Source: Flammeovirgaceae bacterium SG7u.111
GTDB taxonomy: Bacteria > Bacteroidota > Bacteroidia > Cytophagales > Flammeovirgaceae
Direction: 5' to 3'
Length of the DNA stretch: 64,000 nt
Assembly (NCBI GenBank): GCA_034044135.1
Contig: CP139021.1
Coordinates: 4,913,635 to 4,977,634, forward strand
The stretch's first letter is position 1. Every line of letters starts with the position of its first letter. Under the pieces are notes generated by a model, which did not search any database, was not told the DNA's origin, and saw only the letters and a list, made by a program, of their open reading frames with translations. Positions 9,170 to 16,149 of the stretch are shown one piece after another. The translations under genes and the position numbers were made by a program.

Positions 9170-10024
9170 CTACTGCTTATACCTCGCCACGTACCCGTAT
9201 TTCTTTCGGTATTTGTGCGGGGTTTCTTGTTTGAACTTGTTGAACTGTTTGTGGAAAAAAGGAAGGGATTCGTAGCCGCAGGCAAAACCTACTTGTGAAA
9301 CGGATCGATCTGTATCAATAAGCATTTTTGCCGCCATGTTGATGCGGTATTCGTTGAGGAAGGTGAAAAACGGTCGGCCCATCATCTTGCTGAAAAAGCG
9401 GGAAAAGGATTGCTCCGACATATTTACCAAGTCCGCCAGCTCTTTCACTTGGATTTTCCTATGGTATTCTGTTTCTACAAAGTCGTGGATTTTGCCCATT
9501 CTGTCCCCGTACTCGTTGGGCAAATCGTCTAAAAAGCTGGCATCTGAAAGCGTTTTGCTTGGAATTTCCGTCAAGTTCAGGAGCAGTTCCAGCAGTTTTA
9601 CATAAAGCTCGTATCCCGATAGGTGGTCAAGCTCTATGAGTTTGGGAATGAATTTCCCCACATGTTCTCCCTCGAAAATAATTCCTCTGGAAGCCTTTCG
9701 GAACATATCAAAGAGCGTTTCCATTTCCGGCACTTTGGCAAAAATGCCTTTGTTCCATTGCACCACCATCGAACGGGATGCGGTATTTTCCTCCCGATGA
9801 CTTTTCCAACAATGGGGAAGATTGGAGCGCAACAATACCAACTCTCCTTTTTCGTACGGTCCCACAAAATCGCCGATAAACTTCGTGCCGCTGCTTTCCA
9901 AAATATAGGTCAGCTCGTATTGGGGGTGGAAATGCCAAGGTGCGTCAAAATGGTCGTTGGAGTATTCAAACACCAAGATCGAATTTCTTTTCCCAAGCCT
10001 GATTGCTTCTAGTTCCGGCTTCAT
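9170..10024 (-). CDS. AraC-family transcriptional regulator with cupin sensor domain
   Basis: This 284-residue regulator has an N-terminal cupin-like sensing domain (about residues 20-110, with HFHPQYELTYI and LPHCWKSH) and a C-terminal double-HTH AraC domain (about 185-280). The recognition region has ELADLVNMSEQSFSRFFSKMMGRPF and the second helix pair GFACGYESLPFFHKQFNKFK, typical of the family. Such regulators commonly control sugar catabolism genes by sensing a metabolite. It is transcribed away from the P450 block across a 687-nt gap, so control of that block is a reasonable guess. The ATG at 10024 is the only plausible start. The effector is unknown. Confidence 0.9.
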   Translation of the reverse strand: MKPELEAIRLGKRNSILVFEYSNDHFDAPWHFHPQYELTYILESSGTKFIGDFVGPYEKGELVLLRSNLPHCWKSHREENTASRSMVVQWNKGIFAKVPEMETLFDMFRKASRGIIFEGEHVGKFIPKLIELDHLSGYELYVKLLELLLNLTEIPSKTLSDASFLDDLPNEYGDRMGKIHDFVETEYHRKIQVKELADLVNMSEQSFSRFFSKMMGRPFFTFLNEYRINMAAKMLIDTDRSVSQVGFACGYESLPFFHKQFNKFKQETPHKYRKKYGYVARYKQ

Positions 10025-10203
10025 AAATACTCTTTTTTGTTACTGATAAAGATATAAATTTTCCTTAACAAACAGAATAGTTTACTTTTTTATCAAAAAA
10101 GGAAAAGTTACGCCCCATATTATTTCTCATTATTGCAAAATGTGTTCTTTACGAATCTGCTTAATAAAGTGCATTATGGAAAGAGTTTAAGGTTTCTTTC
10201 AAG

Positions 10204-10303
10204 AGTTTATAAGATAGAAATTAGAGGTTAGACAAAATGGGAAATAGCTTAAAATAAATATCGAGTTGCTTTTTCCAGCTTCTATCCTCCAACCTCTAGC
10301 TTC
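10204..10303. repeat. Inverted pair of 7-nt-period repeats (family B, copy 1)
   Basis: The left arm (10204-10231) is made of consecutive heptads such as AAATTAG and AGGTTAG. The right arm (10275-10302) is made of heptads such as CTATCCT and CCAACCT, which are the reverse complement of the same RRGNTRG pattern. About 43 nt separate the arms. The same arrangement recurs at 39946-40195. The rest of the 10025-10711 spacer holds only a doubtful 48-codon frame. Confidence 0.75.
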
Positions 10304-10711
10304 TGTGTGTTACTTTAATCCAATTGGAAACCGAGTTATCAAGAAATTCATAAAGAATATAAAAACTACCAAAGATGTAATTCTTCGCAAATGGAAGGCT
10401 TCAATAGCACAACTGGAGAATGAATGGTAGTAACTATTAAGTACTATTACTAAAATAAACCATCAACAAAACCAGAGTGAATATGGAGCTGGAAGTAGTT
10501 AACATCGAGGGGCAAACCGAGCACTGCAAAGCCATTTCTTTTGCCCAACCGTCCCTGCACAAAAATTACACATTCAAAAACCATCCTTCTGTATGTGAGC
10601 TCTGGCCAAAAAGAGATCATTTCCACTAAAGAGCTCAACTAATCACAAACTGATAACAAGGTTTGTTACAACTCATTCCAAAAAGACATTATCAATCAAA
10701 ATCATAAAAGC

Positions 10712-11872
10712 ATGAAAAAAAGCACGCTATCAGACCCATTTAAAGAGGCCAGAGAGGGCAAAGGTATTGGCGAGATGAATGATCAGGATGATCCGGTAAA
10801 AATGGTACTTGGGCATAAAGATGTCCGCAAATGTGCTCATAACTGGAAAACCTTCCAGTCGGGCGGAGAAGAAATCGGTAGAATTGTTGTGCCTTCAGAA
10901 GTACATATTAGAGATGTTAGGCAAATCCCTTTTGAAGTTGACCCACCAGAACATAAAGGATACAGAGCGCTAGTTGAGCCATGGTTCAAGCGTCCATTAG
11001 AAGAAGAATATCAGTCAAAATTGACTGACATTGTAAATGGGGTGGTTGAGGAAGCCCTCACAAAAGGAAGCTTGGAAGTAGTTGAAGAATTCTCCTTGAA
11101 ACTACAATCCAGAGCGTTGACACTTTTACTAAACATTCCATATGAAGAGTCGGAGCTATGGATTTCGTGGGGCACGCACGTATTCAGAAGTGAAGACACT
11201 GCCTTGGATGGCGATAAAGCCAATATATTATACGATTACATTGATGCGCAAATAGACAAAGCGATAGCCAACCCTGGCGAAGACTTATACTCTGTATTGC
11301 TAGCTTCTGAAGCGAACGGTAAAAAAATGACCAAAGAAGAGGTGAAAGGCGTGTTGATATTAACTTTTGCCGGTGGTAGGGATACCGTTATTAATGCAGT
11401 AACCAATTCTATCGCCTATTTTGCAGACCATCCTCAGTCCTTACAACGCTTGCGCGATGAACCTGAAATAATGAACACGGCCATTGAGGAACTGATTCGT
11501 TATTTCTCACCCCTCACCCAAATGGGACGTGTAGCTACCGAAGACACGCAAGTTTGCGAACACGCTGTAAAAGCGCAAAGTAGAATATCCATGTGTTGGG
11601 CTTCTGCCAATAGAGATGAACGTGTTTTTGAAAAACCCGATGAAGTCGTTTTAGACCGAAAAGTAAACCCGCATGTAGGTTTTGGTTTTGGCACGCACAA
11701 CTGCTTAGGCGCAACTCATGCACGTCAAATAATGAAAATCTTATTGACAACCCTTACTGAAAAGGTAGGTTCTATGGAAATTCTCGATTGCAAAGAAAAC
11801 ATAGAAGACCTTGACGAATTTAAACGGAAAGTAGGCTTTGACAACATTCAAGTAAAATTCAATAGACTATAA
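10712..11872 (+). CDS. Cytochrome P450, predicted sugar O-demethylase
   Basis: This 386-residue soluble bacterial P450 has the I-helix oxygen-activation motif AGGRDT (near residue 220), the K-helix ExxR (EELIR) and the heme-binding loop FGFGTHNCLG with Cys331 as the axial thiolate. No membrane anchor is present. A [2Fe-2S] ferredoxin and a ferredoxin reductase follow in the same direction, giving a complete class I electron chain. Known: in marine Bacteroidota such as Zobellia and Formosa, P450/ferredoxin/reductase sets oxidatively demethylate 6-O-methyl-D-galactose from red-algal porphyran, giving galactose and formaldehyde. Inferred: this enzyme has a similar role, because formaldehyde- and formate-processing candidates follow. 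The actual methylated sugar cannot be read from sequence. Confidence 0.92.
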   Translation: MKKSTLSDPFKEAREGKGIGEMNDQDDPVKMVLGHKDVRKCAHNWKTFQSGGEEIGRIVVPSEVHIRDVRQIPFEVDPPEHKGYRALVEPWFKRPLEEEYQSKLTDIVNGVVEEALTKGSLEVVEEFSLKLQSRALTLLLNIPYEESELWISWGTHVFRSEDTALDGDKANILYDYIDAQIDKAIANPGEDLYSVLLASEANGKKMTKEEVKGVLILTFAGGRDTVINAVTNSIAYFADHPQSLQRLRDEPEIMNTAIEELIRYFSPLTQMGRVATEDTQVCEHAVKAQSRISMCWASANRDERVFEKPDEVVLDRKVNPHVGFGFGTHNCLGATHARQIMKILLTTLTEKVGSMEILDCKENIEDLDEFKRKVGFDNIQVKFNRL

Positions 11873-11929
11873 ACTAAATAATCGAGTGTTTTAATAGTGC
11901 TCATTATTTTGCTTTTCAGATATTACTGA

Positions 11930-12070
11930 CGGTTGCTAGCGGTCCGCCGCTGCGGTTGCGGGTTACGGGTTACGGGTTACGGGTTTTAATAATGCTGGTT
12001 ATAACTAGGTAATAAGTTGATTGACTGTTTTTTTTAAAACTAGCAACCAGTAACGAGTAACAAGCAACAA
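11930..12070. repeat. Inverted pair of 7-nt-period repeats (family C)
   Basis: The left arm has GGGTTAC repeated three times exactly at 11960-11980, preceded by CGGTTGC and followed by a partial unit. The right arm at 12043-12070 has four heptads of the form GYAACNA (for example GTAACGA), the reverse complement of the left pattern. The pair fills most of the 288-nt gap between the P450 and ferredoxin genes. A short one-armed relative (TGGTTGC, TAGTTAC) is at 20836-20849. Confidence 0.75.
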
Positions 12071-12160
12071 TTGAGCATAGTAGTAAATCATCAACAAAGG
12101 CTTTATTTAGAAAGTGCAAAAACTTAGTTTACCGAGTACTAAACATAAATCAATAGAAAA

Positions 12161-12469
12161 ATGGCAAAAATAACATTCATAACCAGCAACAACAAAACCA
12201 TAGAAACTGAAGCAACTTCTGGAAGCGTAATGGAAGTAGCGGTTAAAAACAAAGTAAAAGGAATTGATGGCGATTGTGGTGGCGTTTGCTCTTGTGCTAC
12301 CTGTCATGTACATGTAAAGGAGGAATTCTGGAATGCTGTTGGAGAACCAAGCGAACTTGAAGCGGATATGCTGGAGTTTGACGATAATGTAAGTGAATAT
12401 AGCCGTTTAGCATGCCAACTTAAAGTTGATGAAGTTCCTGACGGGTTGATTTTAAAAGTTGCAAAGTAA
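12161..12469 (+). CDS. [2Fe-2S] ferredoxin, putidaredoxin/adrenodoxin type
   Basis: This 102-residue cytosolic electron carrier has the cluster ligands Cys39, Cys45 and Cys48 (CGGVCSCATC, Cx5Cx2C spacing) and Cys85 (ACQLKV), as in adrenodoxin-like ferredoxins. An extra Cys43 lies inside the loop. The HVHV segment after the third ligand is typical of P450 partners. It lies between the P450 and the reductase genes, and its stop codon is 4 nt before the reductase ATG. Its inferred role is one-electron transfer from the reductase to the P450. Confidence 0.94.
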   Translation: MAKITFITSNNKTIETEATSGSVMEVAVKNKVKGIDGDCGGVCSCATCHVHVKEEFWNAVGEPSELEADMLEFDDNVSEYSRLACQLKVDEVPDGLILKVAK

Positions 12470-12473
12470 TCAC

Positions 12474-13718
12474 ATGACAGTAACAAAGAATCAAGTATGC
12501 GCTGTTGTAGGTGCAAGTCATGCTGGAATAAACTTAGCTTTTTCCCTACGAAGAGAAGGCTGGGAAGGGGAAATCATTCTTTATGATATTGATAAAGAAT
12601 TCCCTTATCATCGTCCTCCATTGTCAAAAGCCTATCTGACAAGTGAAGAAGGTACGGAGCAAAGTTTATTGTTCCCAAAGGAAAACTATGACGATGAAAA
12701 CATCACGCTAAAACTGGGTATTGCTGTAAAAGGCATCGACCGTAGCAGCAAAATCATTTCATTAAGTGATAATTCGACCCAATCTTATGATAAGTTGGTT
12801 ATTGCCACTGGTGCACGTCCGTTCATACCGCCAATAAAGGGGATAGATGCCGCCCAAAGCGTGTTTCCAATGCGTACTGCCGAAGACTCGGTAAACATTA
12901 GAAAAGCATTTAACTCTTCCGATAAAAAGCGTGTGGTAGTGATTGGCGGTGGCTACATTGGGTTAGAAACCGCAGCGTCCCTTAAAAAGTTAGGCGCTCA
13001 AGTGGTTGTGCTGGAGCGTGAAGAACGTATTTTAGCTAGAGTCACCGCTCCAGTAATGTCTGAATTCTTTACAGGATTGCATCAAAACAATGGGGTTGAA
13101 ATATGCACTAGCAAAAATGTGATTGCTATTGAAAAGCAAGGCGATTGTAACGTAGTAGTTTGTGACGATGGCACTAGGTATGAAGCCGATGTAATTGTAG
13201 TTGGTGTAGGTATTAGAATCAATACCGAATTGGCACAAGAGGCAGGCTTAACCATTGAAAATGGTATTAAGGTAGATGAAACCGCCCGAACCAATGATGA
13301 AAACATTTATGCCATTGGGGACTGCACCTATCATTACAATCCTCATTACAAAACCAATGTACGATTAGAATCTGTTCAGAACGCTGTAGACCAAGCAAAA
13401 ACTGCTGCAAAGGCAATTTGCGGACAAGAGGGTGTAGTGTATGATAGCATCCCTTGGTTTTGGTCGGACCAGTTTGATGTAAAGCTTCAAATAGTCGGGC
13501 TTTCAAATGGGTACAATGACATTGTTGTGAGAAAAGAAGAAGCCGAAAATAGTTTCTCCACTTGGTACTTTAAAGACGATGAGTTACTCGCTGTTGATGC
13601 CGTAAATTTTGCAAAAGCCTATATGTTGGGCACACGCTTTATAAAAAGTGGTCAAGTGCTCGATAAGAATAAACTGGCAGACACAGCCATTCCTTTCAAA
13701 CCAAACAATTTTGTATAA
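12474..13718 (+). CDS. FAD-dependent NAD(P)H ferredoxin reductase
   Basis: This 414-residue flavoprotein is of the putidaredoxin-reductase type. It has an N-terminal FAD-binding fold (VVGASHAGINLAFSLR), a central NAD(P)H-binding fold (VIGGGYIGLETAASLKKLG) followed by an acidic strand end (VLERE) that favours NADH, and the second FAD motif NIYAIGDC. It would pass electrons from NAD(P)H to the adjacent ferredoxin for the P450. ATG 12474 is chosen: a TTG 15 nt earlier would overlap the ferredoxin gene, while ATG sits 4 nt after its stop. The next gene begins 15 nt downstream, consistent with an operon. Confidence 0.94.
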   Translation: MTVTKNQVCAVVGASHAGINLAFSLRREGWEGEIILYDIDKEFPYHRPPLSKAYLTSEEGTEQSLLFPKENYDDENITLKLGIAVKGIDRSSKIISLSDNSTQSYDKLVIATGARPFIPPIKGIDAAQSVFPMRTAEDSVNIRKAFNSSDKKRVVVIGGGYIGLETAASLKKLGAQVVVLEREERILARVTAPVMSEFFTGLHQNNGVEICTSKNVIAIEKQGDCNVVVCDDGTRYEADVIVVGVGIRINTELAQEAGLTIENGIKVDETARTNDENIYAIGDCTYHYNPHYKTNVRLESVQNAVDQAKTAAKAICGQEGVVYDSIPWFWSDQFDVKLQIVGLSNGYNDIVVRKEEAENSFSTWYFKDDELLAVDAVNFAKAYMLGTRFIKSGQVLDKNKLADTAIPFKPNNFV

Positions 13719-13733
13719 AAAAGACCTTAAAAA

Positions 13734-14852
13734 ATGCCCATACAATCTAAATCAGCAATAGCTACTGGAGACGGAAAGTTCATAATTGACACCGTTACCA
13801 TTGCAGACCCCAAAGAAGACGAGATTATAGTAAAAGTAAAAGCAGCTGGGCTTTGCCATACCGACCACGATTCTTTAAACTGGGGAAAGCCCATCGTCCT
13901 TGGACATGAAGGAGCTGGAATAGTTGAAAAAGTGGGTAGTGCAGTCACAGATTTCAACCCTGGAGATGCCGTGATCTTGAACTGGGCAACTCCTTGCATG
14001 AAATGTTTCCAATGCCAAGAAGGCAACCAGCACATCTGCGAAAACAACTCACCTGTAACTGCTGGAGGCAATGGTTTTACCCCTGGCCATGCACATTTGG
14101 AAGGAACAAAGTGGAATAATAAAGCCATTGAACGCTCATTCAACATTGGTACTATTGCCGAATATGCTTTGGTAAAAGAATCGGCTTGTGTGAAGTTGGA
14201 AAGCAAAGACCTCTCTATGGCCTCAGCAAGTATCATTAGCTGCGGAGTGATGACGGGCTATGGCTCGGTAGTCAACTCGGCACAACTGACGGCAGGAAGC
14301 TCGGCAGTGGTATTGGGAACAGGAGGTGTAGGGCTAAACGTGATCCAAGGAGCAAGAATCTCTGGTGCAGCCAAAATCATTGCCATAGACATCAACGAAA
14401 AGCGATTGGAAATGGCGAAGCAGTTTGGCGCTACCCACACCATTTTGGCTGATAGAGACGATAAAGGCTTGATGCAAGCAGCGGAAAAAGTAAAAGAAAT
14501 GACAGGAGGAAGGGGCGCTGACTATGCCTTTGAATGTACCGCCGTTCCGGCTTTGGGCGCTGCACCGCTTGCCATGGTCAGAAATGCAGGAACTGCCGTG
14601 CAAGTGAGTGGTATCGAAGAGACCATCACTATCGATATGAACCTCTTCGAATGGGATAAAATCTATATCAACCCCTTGTATGGAAAATGTCGCCCACAGA
14701 TAGATTTCCCCAAACTAGTAGACCTCTACGACAAAGGCGAGCTCATGCTAGACGAGATGATTACCCGAACCTATCCTTTGGAAAGCCTCCAGCAAGCTTT
14801 TGACGATATGTTGGCTGGAAAGAATGCGAAAGGTGTAATTGTGTTTGAGTAG
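13734..14852 (+). CDS. Zinc-dependent alcohol dehydrogenase, candidate formaldehyde dehydrogenase
   Basis: This 372-residue medium-chain dehydrogenase is close to class III (formaldehyde-active) alcohol dehydrogenases. The catalytic zinc ligands are Cys41 (GLCHTD), His58 with Glu59 (GHEGAG) and Cys170 (ISCGVMTG). The structural zinc ligands are Cys88, Cys91, Cys94 and Cys102. The nucleotide fold has GTGGVGLNVIQGA and an acidic strand end (IAIDINEKR), which points to NAD. It lies directly after the P450 electron chain. Inferred role: oxidation of formaldehyde (free or as a thiol adduct) made by O-demethylation. The thiol cofactor, if any, is not shown by the window. Oxidation or reduction of another alcohol or aldehyde remains possible. 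Confidence 0.9.
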   Translation: MPIQSKSAIATGDGKFIIDTVTIADPKEDEIIVKVKAAGLCHTDHDSLNWGKPIVLGHEGAGIVEKVGSAVTDFNPGDAVILNWATPCMKCFQCQEGNQHICENNSPVTAGGNGFTPGHAHLEGTKWNNKAIERSFNIGTIAEYALVKESACVKLESKDLSMASASIISCGVMTGYGSVVNSAQLTAGSSAVVLGTGGVGLNVIQGARISGAAKIIAIDINEKRLEMAKQFGATHTILADRDDKGLMQAAEKVKEMTGGRGADYAFECTAVPALGAAPLAMVRNAGTAVQVSGIEETITIDMNLFEWDKIYINPLYGKCRPQIDFPKLVDLYDKGELMLDEMITRTYPLESLQQAFDDMLAGKNAKGVIVFE

Positions 14853-14877
14853 TCTTTTTTTGAAAATATATCAGAGA

Positions 14878-15103
14878 TTATCACGGTTTTTGACAGTAAA
14901 GGCATTTCCAACTATCAATAACGCACATAGTTTCGGCTGAAGCCGAATAGGTATGGTGTTATTCAACGGGCTTTAGCCCGTTGCTAGTGATAAAAGAATC
15001 AATAGGCGGGGCTTTTAAGCCCCGTTTGGAAGTAAAAACGATGTTGGCTTTAGCCTAAACTAACTTTTAGCCCAAAAAATCTATACAAATCAAACCGTGA
15101 TAA
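14878..15103. repeat. Palindromic family A cluster enclosed by a 12-bp inverted repeat
   Basis: TTATCACGGTTT (14878-14889) and its exact reverse complement AAACCGTGATAA (15092-15103) enclose a family A element (14929-15061). Inside are CGGCTGAAGCCG, a near-perfect AACGGGCTTTAGCCCGTT (14965-14982), CGGGGCTTTTAAGCCCCG (15007-15024) and an inverted end GGCTTTAGCCTAAACT (15046-15061). The block fills most of the 340-nt space between the dehydrogenase and esterase genes and could form strong RNA hairpins in a read-through transcript. Confidence 0.85.
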
Positions 15104-15192
15104 ACCCTATTGAAAAAGATAAAAACTTGTAACTCGCAGGGCGAACCGTTGAAACCTGCAACCGTCTGCAAAAGCTAAAAATTAAAATACCA

Positions 15193-15996
15193 ATGACTAA
15201 ATCAATATTCAACACAACAGAGCTTTCCAATCCTCAATTTGAAATGGATGGGCTTCGATTCATCACCGTGAAATCGAAAAACCTGAAGGGCAGAGGCGAT
15301 ATTTGTGTATTTGTCCCCAAAGGAGAACAGTTGGAAAACCTACCCATAGTCACCCTCTTACATGGCGTGTACGGAAGTGCGTGGGTCTGGGCTTTTTTGG
15401 GTGGGGCGCATAAAACAGCTCAACGCTTGATTGAAGAAGGTAAAATCAAACCGATGGTATTAGCGATGCCTTCCGATGGTCTTTGGGGCGATGGATCGGG
15501 CTATATGGCACACGACGGCAAAGACTTTGAAAAATGGATTGCCGAAGATGTACCCACTGCCGTGAAGGAAAATATTCCTCAAGTTTCGGAAAAGTCTCAA
15601 CTATTTATCTCAGGGCTTTCCATGGGAGGCTTTGGCGCACTGAAAGTTGGGTCGAAGTATGGAAAGCAATATGCAGGCATTTCCGCCCACAGTTCCATCA
15701 CCGAAGTGGGACAAATGGAATTGTTTGTTGAAGAGCCCTTGTCGGCTTACAAGCAAAAAGTGAGGGCAAACGAAGATGCCTTTACCAGCATTTTGGAAAA
15801 CAGGGATAGCCTCCCTCCTCTCCGCTTCGATTGCGGCAATACCGATGAGCTGATCGATTACAACAGAACCTTGCACCAGCAACTAGTGGAAAAGAAAATA
15901 GACCATAGCTACGAAGAATTTGAAGGTGGACACCAATGGGAATATTGGCAAGAACATTTGGTGGATACGCTGTTGTTTTTTGATAAGATTAAGTGA
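15193..15996 (+). CDS. Alpha/beta hydrolase, esterase D / S-formylthiol hydrolase-like
   Basis: This 267-residue alpha/beta hydrolase resembles the esterase D group, which contains S-formylglutathione hydrolases. The nucleophile is Ser143 in GLSMGGFGA. An oxyanion region is visible in LLHGVYGSAWVW, and the C-terminal His lies in EGGHQWEYW; the acid is probably the Asp in CGNTDELID. No signal peptide is seen, so it is cytosolic. Placed between the alcohol dehydrogenase and a formate-dehydrogenase-like gene, it could hydrolyse a formyl-thiol intermediate to formate. A role as a generic carbohydrate or acyl esterase is the main alternative. Confidence 0.85.
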   Translation: MTKSIFNTTELSNPQFEMDGLRFITVKSKNLKGRGDICVFVPKGEQLENLPIVTLLHGVYGSAWVWAFLGGAHKTAQRLIEEGKIKPMVLAMPSDGLWGDGSGYMAHDGKDFEKWIAEDVPTAVKENIPQVSEKSQLFISGLSMGGFGALKVGSKYGKQYAGISAHSSITEVGQMELFVEEPLSAYKQKVRANEDAFTSILENRDSLPPLRFDCGNTDELIDYNRTLHQQLVEKKIDHSYEEFEGGHQWEYWQEHLVDTLLFFDKIK

Positions 15997-16060
15997 TGTG
16001 CTAATTATCTAATGTGCCGATATGCCGATGAAGGAATTATCCGATCATATAATGATAAAG
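15997..16060 (+). repeat. Degenerate 8-nt-period tandem repeat (family D)
   Basis: Eight consecutive octamers begin immediately after the esterase stop. They mostly follow a TNTNNNRA pattern, for example TGTGCTAA, TGTGCCGA, TATGCCGA and TTATCCGA. No inverted partner arm was found before the next gene. Confidence 0.6.
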
Positions 16061-16149
16061 TGCTGTTTCAATCTATTTCCAAATACTTTTGCGAGCTTCG
16101 CTAATTGTTCGATTTGCTAAAAGATAAACCCATTTATAACCTCTCCTTC

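Noticed and set aside
10483-10629. Short plus-strand frame of 48 codons in the spacer between AraC and P450 genes
   Set aside because: No ribosome-binding signal, no recognisable domain and no neighbour support; it may be a remnant but cannot be supported as a gene.
11930-12070. Possible CRISPR array in the heptad repeats
   Set aside because: Units are 7 nt with no spacers, arms are inverted and no cas gene is present.
13727-14236. 169-codon minus-strand frame opposite the zinc alcohol dehydrogenase
   Set aside because: Antisense shadow; the plus-strand frame has all zinc ligands.
16105-16149. In-frame TTG extension of the molybdopterin oxidoreductase
   Set aside because: Adds an unrelated 15-residue leader; ATG 16150 is a better start.
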